From assembly GCF_901000735.1 (NCBI RefSeq), contig NC_081545.1, positions 32,915,634 through 32,979,633 on the forward strand: a DNA stretch of 64,000 nt. Reading direction: 5' to 3'. Both the position numbers and the translations under genes were made by a program. Position 1 is the stretch's first letter. The number at the start of each line of letters is the position of its first letter. Below are positions 13,118 to 25,286 of this stretch, one piece after another. Origin of the DNA: Corylus avellana. Its lineage: Eukaryota > Streptophyta > Magnoliopsida > Fagales > Betulaceae. The notes beneath the pieces are model-generated. The model was not told the DNA's origin, did no database searches, and was given only the letters and a program-made list of their open reading frames with translations.

Positions 13118-14031
13118 TCGGTGAAATAATTGACTTCTTAAAACATTGACTAAAGCTGACCATCCAAGTTTCCATTTATTTATTAAATTTATTATTATGA
13201 AGTTATTAGAAACAAAGACCTTCAATTCGTCCGCTTTAATTCTAGAAGGAAAATGCATGCGTGAAATGCAAGTTAATTTAATTGTAGAATTTTAAAAAAT
13301 GAATAAAAACAACTTGGAGTACCTCAAAGGAAGCAAAAGGGGTGAAAAAGAAAGGTAGAAAATGTCTACTTTATGCTTTCGCATGCAGCTAACTGAGGAA
13401 ATTCGGAGTTAAAACGACTGCGATTTCAAAATCTTAACTCCTTTTTTGGTCTCCGTTGCATGACTTTGATATGTAGGAAAGGAGCATTAATTTACTGTAC
13501 GTGTCATTCTTCTTCCTCAAAAGTACAGGCCTGTGTTCTTTATGTTTTAACCTTTCTTTTCGTCCCTTTACCTTCCCTAATTTGAGCAACGAATCCATTT
13601 TTTCCGGATTAATGGAAAGGTCTTCTTCTGTTCTCATCCTTATTTTGGGTGTTTCTCTTTTCAATTTTAACCTTGTTTATGTTTGAGTATACAGTACTAC
13701 TAGAAAGATTTGAGTTTCATATTGAAAAAGGTAAACTTCAACAAATTTGAGTGCTTAATATGATGTTACACTTGGGCCCACATTTGTCTACACTCACACC
13801 GTCACACGTGTATACTCAACAATCTCTTTCTCGCGTGTATCACTACATTGCTAAACTCTCCTTCAAACAAAACGATTTTTAATCAATTACATGAGCCGTC
13901 TCCAAAATAACTTGTGTTATGTAGGCTACTTTGTCCACACTATGCACCTTTACCTCAACTTTAGAGACTCTCGTTTGTGATCGTGTCATAATCTTTGCTT
14001 TTTACTTCAAAGACCCTTGTGATCGGAACAT

Positions 14032-14138
14032 GATCCTCTCCGATTCAAATGAATTGGAGAATATCTAGTTAATTGTAGTGGATGAGTATTTTTGTCTTTA
14101 CTAAATATTTTTCAATTCAAATAAAATGGAGAGGATCT
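14032..14138. mobile_element. Short fold-back element (MITE-like), GATCCTCTCC ends
   Basis: GATCCTCTCCGATTCAAAT at the left is mirrored by ATAAAATGGAGAGGATC at the right, giving a fold-back of about 107 bases with no coding capacity. The same end words recur at 23699-23845 and 53111-53410, so this is a family within the window. Confidence 0.55.
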
Positions 14139-14139
14139 T

Positions 14140-16645
14140 AATTCTTTGTGATCCATTATTAACTCTGATATCACGTGTAAGAGAGAATGATGTACATATA
14201 CATATTGAGACACCATACAACCTAAAAACTTAATTATGAGTTTGAATCCAACTATACTATATTAACTACTCACACGCATGACATCTTTCTAACCTACAAC
14301 TCAAAGATTTTTACACTCAAACTTTGTTTTATCGCGTGCTGTTAGTTTAATATTTATGTGTGGAATTTGTGGATATGCATGTCATTGTTTTATCCCCATG
14401 CACAGATGATCCAAAGCAGCCAACAGACCAAGAAGAGGATGGGAACAAGAAACGCGGGAATCGTGCAGGGTGGAGTGCGACCAGGGTGAATACACCTCGA
14501 AACAAAAGAAGAAGCCTCGCATTGAGCCACATTGCGTCTGCAAGTGTAGCTACTATCTCTTTTTTATGCTTAAATAACTCTTGGCAAAGCATACGTATCT
14601 TGACTTCTTTGCAATATTTGACTCATTAGCAGTGGCACACTTGTAACTTTTATTTAGAGAAGAGGGCAAAAAAAGAATGAGGAGGCTAGGGGAGGAGATT
14701 TGGAAGACAACTTGGAAGTTACCGCGAATAAAGAAAGCTGAGGGGAGAAAGAGAGTTGGGGGAAGGATGGAGGAATTGAATTGTACACTCACATGCATGT
14801 ACTGAGTTTTGGGGTTTACAAAAATAAATAAATAAATAATAAATAAATAAATTTTTTATTAGGTTTTATAGAAAGGTCTAAGCTTAGGAGGGGCCATGGA
14901 ATTTTTATTAAATTTTTGAGAGAGTAAAATGGGGTACTTTCATATTTATAGGTAGATGAGGGAGTTTTTCAAATTTTTGAAGTGATTAAATGAATTTTTT
15001 AGATTGGCCATGAAAATTTTCTTAAATTTTTAAGAAAAGGGTATAAAAGGGTTTTCAAATTTTTAAGAGTGACCATGTATTTTTTTTTTTTTTTTAAAAA
15101 AAATGTTACTTAGTAGACGATTATACAACCAAAATGACGTATCAGTGAACATCAGTCGAGCATTAATCTTTAAAAGGAAAGTCAACCAAGAGAGATATCT
15201 CTTTTCAAAATTAGAGTGTAGAAACACATGTGCATATGTAGAACCCACATAAACCACACAAATTCAAGAAAAATTTTAAAAAGTGAAAGGATGTATAACA
15301 TGTTTCTTTTATAATTTAACATTCCACGTGTCACCAAAAGATCTCTAAGAATTGTTCTTTATCAGACAATTCTCTGCATAAATGCTTCATAAACTTTGAT
15401 GGAACAAATAAAAGAAACATTAAATTGAAGTGCGTGGAATGAGTATAAATAAGACTACGGCAACATGGTTGATTTAGGGCCTTTTTTTATTATTTGGTCA
15501 AATATCATTTATGGCCTAAGGTTAACAAAAAAAAAACAAAAAAAAACAGAATGACATCTGAGTGTCCAACTTTTACATTACAATTGGACCGACTTATTGA
15601 TTTGAAACCACAAGTGCTATGTTTTCCATACATGAATCAAGTAATTAATAAATGACAAACAGATATGATCACTTCCAATTATTTGTATGAAAAAAGTATT
15701 CAAACCTTAGACGTAGCATAGAAGGGTTTTATGGTCCATCCAGTAATCTAGTTTTTCAAAAGATTATTATATATATATGTTTATTATAAATAAATAAACA
15801 CCAAATTAAAAGACCTAGCTTAACATTAATCCCCGCCAACCCTAAAATCCTTGAAAAAAACGTGAACTTTTTTTTTTTAATAAATCAAACTGTGAGTGAA
15901 ATGATGAAATCTTGCATGCTGTCCCCCAATTGTCTGTGTTCTTCTTTTGAATTTCAGTATTGCTTCCCTTTTTTTAAAAAAAAAAAAAAAAGAAAAAAGC
16001 CAAAAGTCACCTATGCATAGCGATAACGTGAAACAAAGCATGACAAAATTGAAACCACAACAAATTAATTAATTACAATAAGCAAGAGGTAAGACTAAAT
16101 GAAACAACTAAGAACACGATTATGATAGTATTTAATTAAGAGACTTTTTCAATAAATATTGACCACTACAATACCTTTAGAAAACCAAACACCCAACAAA
16201 ATAATTACGAGGAGTATTATGATTTGTAAGTAAAGTATTTAATTAAATCTCTTCACTCCTAATTATCATAAGCGGGTGTCAAAAAACTTAGGTTTTAATA
16301 TAACTTCAATTACTATGTTCATATTTGACTTTAAGGATAAGATCCTCTAGCTTAAACTTTGAAGATCATGATGTGTGCATGATGTCATGCATGTCATTTA
16401 AAAATTTAAATGGATGTGTTCATTTTTTATTTTAAGGATCACGATCCTGATCTCCATTAGACTGCGAATATCATGTTCATATTATATTTCGTATATTTAG
16501 TGGTATGTATGTTTGTTATCATATGGTGAATTTATTGCCACGTCATTTGAAATTTTTAAATGACGTAACACCATGTTCAAAATTTGGTTTGTAAAATGGA
16601 GAGCATCCTATTCTCGGTAATTTTAATAAAAATCACATTTTAAAA

Positions 16646-16679
<34 letters not shown>

Positions 16680-17928
16680 AATCCTACGTTTTGAAAAGTA
16701 ATCTTGTTGTAGAAATTATGTATAGAGGGAGGGTATATGAATTATGAAGGGTAACTGTTCATTTAGATATGAAACTATTATGGACCTCTAGAAGTTTTGC
16801 CGAGTACTCGATCAATATTAATAAAAAAGGCCTTTTCAAGCGGTGAACTTTGAAGGGAGGCATTATGGGAAAAAGACAACCTTTCACCTCTCCAAAGCAA
16901 GTTTCTATAACTTTTTCTCACGTTGCCAAATCTACCAAGAAGAGTAATTGATGGAAAATCACAACCTCCAAGGTCAAAGAAGCCAATGATTGATGCATAG
17001 GATCTAAACGGCATCTAAATTATCTACAAAGTCTTAATTAAGTATTAAACACGAAAATTTTAATTCATAGAAGTATTTATATTTACGCATTGGGTTATAA
17101 GCAATTAGTGGTAATAAAGATGCATTAACTTGCGATGAAGAAAGTAGGGTGCATATGCTAAGACACCACTAATTATATATGTCGGAGATTCAAAATCACT
17201 ACTTGGGATCGTATCTATTTTAAAACAAAGTTAATTAACAACAATCTTAAAGTTTTTTTTTTCTTTGTTGATCTTTGTGGGTAATTGAAGGCACCCATAT
17301 TAATTATTTCTTTAGCATAAATCTTGCAAATCAAATAGAGGGAAATATGGATTAATTGTCGGAGACTGATCATCATGATGATCACTTTCAACATTCAAAA
17401 TTTCAAAAAGAGCAAAATAGGTAATCAAATAAAGCTTAATTAATTGGGTTACGCATGCACTGGCAAAACTGCATGAGGATGGGAGCAAAAGATAAATGCT
17501 ACGGAACCCATCATTTTTATCCTTTTTCATCATTAGCTTATTAGCTACCTTCCAACCGACCCCCAACTCCCAACTTCCGGCAGATGCTTCTACAAAGATT
17601 CACATAAGTCGGCTGTTGCATGCACTCGATCTGTACTCAAATTACTGTGCAACGACTGATCGTCAATGAAAAAGTGACAAACAAAAAAGGAAAAATATAA
17701 TAAAATAATAATAAAAAAGCCTGCTTAAATGTTTATAAAATAGAAATAGAGGAGCATCTGTTCCCTGCGGACCCCAAAATAATTCAAACAATATTTGAAT
17801 GTGGATTTAGGAAACACCCAACCACCCAACACCCTCTCTCCTCCTCCCAAACTGGTGGAAGATTGGGTGTCATGATCTTACATGCATGTGTTCTTGCACA
17901 TATATACATACACACAAGAAAAAAAAAG

Positions 17929-17959
<31 letters not shown>

Positions 17960-18350
17960 TCTAGAAAGAGTTTATTATTTTTATGATCTTTAAATCAAAT
18001 GGGATTATATAAATGATCAGTAAGATGTGAAAAGAAAAGTGAAGTGACGAGTAATAAATCAGGATGTCGTTAGTTGTATTTACCTAGATCCTATTGTCAC
18101 ATTCAAGGGTCATGTGCTTTTAATTGAAACGCGGTTCATATAGTCACATTCACATGTATATGGACAATAGTGCAATCAATGAGATTATATGATGTCGATT
18201 TCTTTTTCTTGGCTAAGCTGTAGTCAATTTTCTTTCTAATAAGAGCCTAGGTTATGAGCCGTCTCAATCCAAATGGACTTGTTGGACACAATCACATCAC
18301 GCCATATGAATAGAATTGACTTCACAAATTATATATGGCCCTTTCCATTT
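14140..18350. other. Gene-free intergenic DNA
   Basis: No coding exon is supported. There are poly-A/poly-T tracts, an (ATT)n run at about 16651-16676 and an (AAAG)n run at about 17917-17958. A segment at about 16497-16590, with ATCATATGGTGAATTTATTGCC and AAATGACGTAACACCATG, is similar to 40400-40480 and is a dispersed repeat. Confidence 0.4.
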
Positions 18351-18354
18351 AACA

Positions 18355-18356
<2 letters not shown>

Positions 18357-18405
<49 letters not shown>
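18357..18405. repeat. (AT)n microsatellite
   Basis: An uninterrupted AT dinucleotide run of 49 bases is visible. It would be highly length-variable between individuals. Similar shorter runs occur near 25118-25147 and 47658-47680. Confidence 0.95.
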
Positions 18406-18408
<3 letters not shown>

Positions 18409-18739
18409 GAAAATTTCCTTCTTGTTCCAATATTGATTCTCAAATTTCAGTGCAAATAACCAATCTAAAAAGAAGAAAAGAGAATATATTGTATGTGGGT
18501 TTTTTGAAATTTAGGCAAAAAATAAAAAATAAAAAAGTCTTAATTAGTTTTAACAACTTGCTGGTTGTTGGCAAAAATTGAATTTTGTTTAGTAATAGAT
18601 GAACCACGGGGGGGAGAGAGAGAGAGAGGAAAAAGAGGTGGGGTCCTTGAGGGGGGTTTGTCGAATTTCATATCTAATGCTGTTTTAGGGTACCCTCTTC
18701 CTATATAGTACCAGGAGGTCCAGAACTTAAGACCATGGC

Positions 18740-18777
18740 CACGTGTCATGTCGTGCGCTCTAGGGAAATGGCATGTG
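18740..18777 (+). promoter_or_regulatory. Cluster of G-box, BRRE and E-box upstream of the PRE gene
   Basis: Within 38 bases lie CACGTG (18740-18745), CGTGCG (18752-18757) and CATGTG (18772-18777). These match, in turn, the G-box, the BZR1-bound brassinosteroid response element CGTG(T/C)G, and the PIF-type E-box. The cluster is about 1 kb before the start codon at 19732. PRE genes are known targets of brassinosteroid and light signalling. Binding here is inferred from motif match only. Confidence 0.35.
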
Positions 18778-19386
18778 ATCTGGGCATTTGACAATCAAAG
18801 GACGCTACCTACACTCACGTAGTTGTGTCCCAAACAAGGAAGAAAAACAATATTATATAAAAAGAGAGGTGGAGATGGAGTGAGATATTTGCTTGGTGGG
18901 GGTATAAATTGAATAATTTAATTCCCAGCAGAGATATGAAAAAAGAAGTAGCATTGAATAATATTGAATGTCAATTAATTACTAATTAAACTTTGCAACT
19001 GGCCATATTAATATTAATGTTTAGGTATTTTTTAATAATAGTACTGTTTGATCTGTTGAGATCGATCCTTAACTTAATGACAACCTTGGAGATCCAATGA
19101 GAGGATGCCATGTGAGGAGATTGATTAGAGCAAGAGAAATAGAGCAAAACAAAAGAGTGAAGAATGAAGATTCATATGGGAAATAGTATTTGCAATATAG
19201 CTAGGATCGATTGGGAGGCTGTGATTTGTTTGATGAATGAGAGGATCAATGTCCTATGATCACATGGTATTGCGCATTCAGACATCTACATGGAGGCCCA
19301 CTTTGTTAACTGAAAAACAAACATATTTGCTGAAGCCCACTTGAGATCAAACCCCAGCTTGGGAACACACACACATAACAAGTCTA

Positions 19387-19530
19387 CGCTCTCTCTCTCT
19401 CTCTCTCTCCCATAAAAACACACCAGGGGGCCAAGCCTACTCCACTGCTTTCTCCAACGCACTTGTCTTCTTCATATCCAACAGCACTGTCTAAGCATTT
19501 GTACTCTCTCTCTCTCTCTCTCTCTTTCTC
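19387..19530 (+). promoter_or_regulatory. CT-rich core promoter/leader of the PRE gene
   Basis: Two (CT)n runs (about 19387-19410 and 19506-19530) frame the word CCATAAAAACA at about 19410, which could serve as a weak TATA box. CT microsatellites are typical of plant 5' leaders. The likely transcript start is between 19430 and 19500. Confidence 0.35.
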
Positions 19531-19731
19531 TCTTATTTCTTCTGTGGTCCTTCCTCTTTATATCTCTCTTATTGCTTTCTCCATTTCTTCACACCTAATA
19601 TCTAACACTTGGCTACTCTCTTTTTTTCTTCTTCTTCTTCTTCTAAGAAAAACTGTGTTTTTTGGTTGTATTTCTCTAGCCAGTGCACCCTACAGCCAGG
19701 CTCACACTTTGAGAGAAAACTCTAGGGATCG

Positions 19732-20373
19732 ATGTCTAGCAGAAGGTCGAGGCAGTCGGGGGCTTCGAGGATCACAGATGACCAAATCATCGAACTCGTT
19801 TCCAAGCTACGCCAACTTGTTCCTGAGATTCGCAATAGGCGCTCTGACAAGGTAAGAAGAACTCTGTGTGTGTGTGTGTATGTGTGTGTCTTAGAGCAAC
19901 TGCAGAGAAATGTAAGAAGAAGCTTGATAGCGTGGGGCATGTGTGACATGTTCTAAAACTCCGTAGGACCTTTCGGGGTAGTTTCAACTTTGACCCGTAT
20001 ATCAAGGAACACGTTTCCATATTATACAATAAAGTTTTTTACTTATTAAGGTTCCCACTTCCCACCGACCCGTACTTGAGTCTTTTTTGTTGGACCAGTG
20101 ATGTATAGTAGTTTGTACATCATAACTTTGAGAATTTCAGTACTTCATTTTTTGTGGGTCTATATATATTTTATATAATTATATGTATATATTGTGTGTT
20201 TGTTTCCTTTTGTGCAGGTGCCTGCTTCCAAGGTACTTCAAGAGACCTGCAACTACATCAGAAGCTTGCACAGAGAGGTGGATGATCTGAGCGAGCGCCT
20301 CTCTCAGCTTTTGGCTACAATTGATGCTGATAGCGCTGAGGCTTCTATTATTAGGAGTTTAATTTCCCAATAA
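19732..20373 (+). CDS. PRE-family atypical (non-basic) HLH growth regulator, 2 exons
   Basis: This small HLH protein belongs to the PACLOBUTRAZOL RESISTANCE family (PRE1-6, KIDARI). Such proteins lack a DNA-binding basic region; they bind and neutralise inhibitory HLH partners (IBH1, PAR1, HFR1 types) and so promote cell elongation in the nucleus. Exons are 19732-19851 and 20218-20373 with one GT-AG intron in phase 0, giving 91 aa, the usual length. It begins [10 protein letters not shown]; helix 1 contains [16 protein letters not shown], the loop RNRRSDK, and helix 2 runs from [17 protein letters not shown] into a leucine-rich tail. The basic residues needed for DNA contact are absent. The intron position after RRSDK is the family position. 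Which PRE paralogue it is cannot be fixed from sequence alone; the neighbouring ABCB19 points to the PRE5/PRE1 lineage. Confidence 0.94.
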
Positions 20374-21140
20374 ATAACCTCCCTTTATCTATTTTATCAA
20401 TCTCTCTCTCTATCTCTCTCTATATATATATATATATAGTTGTGCTTTTATCTAGGCTTTGATCACTAGATCGAACAGAGGGTAGTGTCTTTTTAGATTT
20501 GCGGTGTGGATAGCCTCTGTATAAGTTGTACAATAAAGGGACTTTGCAGTAGCAAATGCCTCTTTCTTATATATACTCATTGTACTTCTTTTATGGGATT
20601 TCAGTTAGCTTATAAGCTATGACTTCGTTAACAAATAACAATGCGTACTTTTTTGCATGAAAAATATATATACTGGTCGCAAATGGCAAATACAATGTTT
20701 GAGCTTGAGCTTTTGTTGGTAACATCATGATCCAGTGGGACAAATCACTTTTTGTGAGAATGATTTGATCGAATATTTGTTTTCTTATAAACAGCCATTT
20801 TATTTATTAATTATCATAATTAGATCGATAATGGGACAGCAACTACACCAAATTAACCACGAAACCAACGGGATTAGCAAGGGAAAGGGGTTTATTAACT
20901 TTTCTATTATATTGAGATGTAAAGGGGTCCTATTGGTGATGATACGTTAACAAATGCATGCCGTTTTGTTTATATTAGAATATTAATTAAATGATTCAAT
21001 TTTTTTTTTTATCGGTTTAAAATTTTGGAATAATAGTTGATTTAACATGGTATTAAGTTTAAACCCAAGTTTCGTAATTCATCTTTTATTTTAATTAAAT
21101 ATATCATATGTTATGCCAAAAATGACATAGGTTTTGAACA
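20374..21140. other. 3' flank of the PRE gene and AT-rich DNA
   Basis: The 3' untranslated region likely reaches about 20600 and contains a short CT/AT microsatellite at 20401-20441. A diverged repeat at about 21030-21110 (ATTTAACATGGTATTAAG, then AATTAAATATATCATATG) resembles the element family at 46.2-46.7 kb. No gene was seen. Confidence 0.4.
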
Positions 21141-21145
21141 ATTTT

Positions 21146-22568
21146 ATGAAGCTACTATGATCAGTTGTTTGCCTCCATCCAATCAATTTTCTTCAAAAAC
21201 ATGCCATATAGTACTACGCTGCATAAATATTGTTGATAAAAAAGACACAAATTGCTCTAGATGCACGCTTAATAGTTTACATGACCAAACAACTCTAAAC
21301 TGATTAAAAAAGGTAGAATTCATGCACAATTTATGTCTATACAAATGAAATTGCTGGTACTAAAACCCAATAGTGGCCTCGAGACCGTCATTTTCAGGGG
21401 GGAAGCTTATAAAAAAAGGAGAGGGTTATAAGGCTTCATCGGAGAGATTAAGTGAAGCCACTCTGATTCTCAAGTCAGAAATGGTGAGGTAGATGGGTAA
21501 TTAGTCAAAATAAGGCTAAGGCTTGAACTGCATACCTCTGGGGCTCACCTTAAGCTCCTTATATAAGCCGATGTCCTCTAGCATTTTCTCCCTTTCAATT
21601 TGTTAGAGATGTCAACAAAGAGTGAGAATTCGGTTATCTGAGCTGTCATAGAAAGCTGTCAATGCGCGATTGCCTACTTGTTGGCCTTCAATTCCCTTGG
21701 TGAGGGTGCATTCGAATCTCAGTGTCAGGTTGGAAGGGTGGATCATAGCAATTAGCTGAGTCGTCGGGTCATTGAATTGTCTGGTTGTCTAGAGTCAGTG
21801 GGCCTTCGTGATGCTTAGGGGTTGATTGGACTCTGCTAAAAGATAAGCCATTTTCATGAAGCTTCTACGATCAGTTGTTTGCCTCCATCTAATCAATTTT
21901 CTTCAAAAACATGCCATATAGTACTACGTTGCTTAAATATTGTGGATAAAAAAGACACAAATTGCTCTAGGTGCACGCTTAAAAGTTTACATGACCAAAC
22001 AACTCTAAATTGATTAAAAAGGTAGAATTCATGCACAATTTTTGTCTAGTACAGATGAAATTGTTGGTACTAAAACCCAATAGTGGCCTCGAGACCGTCA
22101 TTTTCAGGGAGGAAGCTCATAGAAAAGGAGAGGATTATAAGGGTTCATTGGAGAGATTAAGTGAAGTCACTCTGACACTCAAGTCAAAAATGGTGAGCTA
22201 GATAGGTAATTAGTCAAAATAAGGCTAAGGGTTGAACTGCATACCTTTGGAGCTCACCTTAACCTCCTTATATAAGCCGACATCCTCTAGCGTTTTCTCC
22301 CTTTCAATTTGTTAGAGATGTCAACAAGGAGTGATAATTCAGTTATCTGAGCTGTCATTGAAAGTTGTCAACGCGTGATTGCCTACTTATTGGCCTTCCC
22401 TTGGTGAGGGTGCATTCGAATCTCAGTGTCAGGTTGAAAGGGTGGATCATAGCAATTAGTTGAGTCGTCGGGTCATTGGGTCGTTGAATTGTCTGGTTGT
22501 CTAGAGCCGGTGGGCCTTCGTGATGCTTGGGGGTTGATTGGACTCCGCTAAAGGATAAGCCATTTTCA
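21146..22568. repeat. Tandem duplication of a 0.71-kb unit (two copies)
   Basis: Copy 1 is about 21146-21856 and copy 2 about 21857-22568, both in the same orientation with the offset 710-712 bases. The copies agree over long stretches, for example the word TTGTTTGCCTCCATC near the left and GCTTGGGGGTTGATTGGACT-like sequence near the right. They differ by scattered substitutions and a few indels, such as an extra GTCATTGGGTCGTTG-like insertion in copy 2. No coding frame is kept in both. A TATATAAG word lies in each copy. Confidence 0.85.
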
Positions 22569-22569
22569 A

Positions 22570-23690
22570 GAGTCCATTCATATTTAAACCCCTCCAAAAG
22601 TTTTTCGTGTTACTTTGAATGATTAGTAAATCAATCAATGAGAATTTGATATGAATACCATAGGATTTGCTGGTATTAATTTCTTTTTAGCAGTTGCTGG
22701 TAATCATTGGTATCTTGCCCTCTAAAATAGTTAAGAGTAACCTTCACTTTTGCAGAAGCAGAATTACTCATTAAGTTTGTATTCAATATGAGAGCTGCCT
22801 GCCTGCACGGCACAGGCACTTGTATGAACACAATGCAAGCATCTCGATGTGCAGAGATTTTTTAGACCGACAGCAAGAAAAAGGACTAAACTTTCGAGAA
22901 AAATCCCGTGCCTAAACCAAACACAACATGCAGATCTACACAAAGGCTAGTTTGTCGGCCCGAGACACAGAAATTTAGTGGTTTATCTCGCTGCTCAGAA
23001 GTCGTACGGATATGTGTCATGTCTCATATGGGAGCGGCCCGAGCGGGACAATATATGGTTATAAATATTATTGGAGTTAATTAAAGGGAAATTTGTTAAA
23101 TAAGTCTTTAGTTTTGTAGCTCTCTCAGTTTTTAAAGTCACAAATCATTTTTTGTTGTACCCTTACGTGTTAAATAGCTTCTTCCGTACAAATTTCACAA
23201 TGATCGTGTCCAAAAAGAGTTTGGTATGTCGGGTTGCTGCATAGAGTGACTTGTTAAAACTCATTTAACTATTTGTCAAAGGTCAAATCTCAAGACTAAT
23301 TTAACAATTTTTTTTTTTTTTTTTTTTAATTAAACAACCCAATTAGGATTATGCAGTGCACTATTTTTTGCAAGGTGAAAATGATTGAGATTTTCCATCA
23401 ACTATATTACTATATATTTTCCTGCAAATTTTTTATTAGACCCCGTTTGTTTCGACGTTCTATATTTTCGAGTGTTTGGTACGGCACATAATATTGATTA
23501 ACCTGAAAATGTTTTCAGTTGACCAAAGTAAATAATTTTCATAAAGCATAAAATGGTTACTCTTCTTATATAATCCACTAAACCATTTTTTGCCGTTCTC
23601 CCACATCTTCGGGCAAGTTATTGTTCCTCCTCCTCTAGGCTACATCGTGTTTCAAGAGGGCTCCTGACTCCTGTAACACCCCCAACCTGT
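22570..23690. other. Gene-free AT-rich DNA
   Basis: Nothing coding is supported. A poly-T tract lies near 23310-23328. Some GC-richer text at 22790-23040 has no recognisable frame. Confidence 0.4.
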
Positions 23691-23698
23691 TGGACCTA

Positions 23699-23845
23699 GA
23701 TCCTCTCCATTTCAAAGGAAATGAAGAGGAGCCGATCCCTTATTTTACAATGGTAGAATGGCCATTTCACTTTTTTTTAGACCATTCTACCTTTGTAGAA
23801 ATGAGGACCGGTTTCTCCTCATTTCAAAGGAAATGGAGAGGATCC
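23699..23845. mobile_element. Fold-back element (MITE), GATCCTCTCC ends
   Basis: The left arm GATCCTCTCCATTTCAAAGG is mirrored by the right arm CCTTTGAAATGGAGAGGATC read on the other strand, with an inner loop that also folds (TGGTAGAATGG against CCATTCTACC). The element is about 147 bases. It is flanked on both sides by related words, CCAACCTGTTGGACCTAG to the left and CCAACCTGTTAGGGCTAGG to the right, which look like a duplicated flank. No coding capacity. Confidence 0.75.
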
Positions 23846-23859
23846 TTCTCCCAACCTGT

Positions 23860-25109
23860 TAGGGCTAGGTTTGTCACTTTTCCTCTTTTACAACAAATTT
23901 TTTGCAAAGATCTATAAGGTATATCATAGTACTTAATATAATTTATTGGATAAATCACTACTATGAAATTATGCTGATACACTTATTAAAAATACACCGA
24001 AATACTATGAAATTATATATGCTCCTTTATGGGGCATGACTACTCGAACAGGTCTAGGGGTTGTTTGAACATCTATCGAGAAAAAGTATTGGGCCTTACA
24101 ATAACCCTCTCACAATTGCCTGTCCAAATTGCAAGTAATATTGGCAGGCAATTGCATTGGATCTCAATCTCACTCCTGAATGCCTTTTATTCTCATACAG
24201 TACTCTCTTTCTCCACAACTTTTCTTTGTTGTCTCTCTTTCTTCCTTGCAGCTCCTCATATTATATGAAAATATAAAATAAAAAAATTGGTGATTTTTCA
24301 TACGAGTCAAACGCTAAAAAATAATTTCAAACTATTTTCAAGGTTAAAATAAAAAAAAAAAAGTGCGTCTTGACATATTTTTTGGCTTTTAAAACCTTTA
24401 AAAACGTTTTCAATTTTTTTTACAAAACAAGTGCTTTTTCTTTCTTTTCTTTTTTTCAAACAGATTTTTCGGGCGTTAAACGCATTTTTAGGTCCCTCAA
24501 ACACACACACACACACACCCAAACATGCCTTTAAACTATCAATAAGATTACAAGATAAACGTTAAAGATGTGTAAGAATATTTCAATCAAATCTCAACGG
24601 ATAGATCAATCAACTAAAAATTATACCACATATTATAAAAATTTCTAATTCAAATCCTCCTTTCTCAGTCTCCCACTGCCTCCTCTTGGCTTCAAATGAT
24701 GAGGTATTGAAGTTTTTGATATATGCTACACAATGACATCATTAAGAGGAAGGTTGGATGGTAATTATGGTACCTGTTGGCTTAAGTCTCGTGAGGGGAA
24801 ATATTCAATAAAATGAATCAAGACTGATTATGACTAACTTTGAGAATTGCTTAAGTTAGGCATTTCGACCCTACCGGTTTTGTACTTTAGTGCCAAATCA
24901 ATTGAGTTTTGACATTTTCAATTGTAAGGGCCATGAGGATAATTTAAAAGTCCGTTAAAATTGTCACGTCAATAAAATAAACTTATTGCAACACATTTAT
25001 TCTCAATTTCCGAAGTAGCCGTGGTTAAAATTGACCTTATTTTTTTGTCAAATAAGTCGGTGTATTATTGGATCAAGGTTGTGTAAATTGACCTTATTAT
25101 AAAGAATTG

Positions 25110-25148
<39 letters not shown>

Positions 25149-25280
25149 AATTTGAGAAAATGAAGAGCATTATACATTAAATTTGATAAGATCATGATAT
25201 ATTGATTAAAGAATTATTAGGTAAATTGTTCATATCACATCATTAGTTTTTTGTATCATTTTATCTCTCTTCCATTTTTG
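23860..25280. other. Gene-free DNA with repeat remnants
   Basis: No coding exon is supported. The segment 24300-24510 belongs to the T-rich dispersed family also seen at 11.7 and 42.1 kb. A (CA)n run lies at about 24500-24520 and an (AT)n run at 25118-25147. Confidence 0.4.
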
Positions 25281-25286
25281 TCACAC

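Larger units (their letters stand above)
10600..14030. other. Gene-free AT-rich DNA with repeat remnants
   Basis: No coding exon is supported. The interval holds poly-A and poly-T tracts (about 10974-10990, 13087-13117) and remnants of repeats described separately at 11640-11815 and 12610-13012. Confidence 0.45.
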
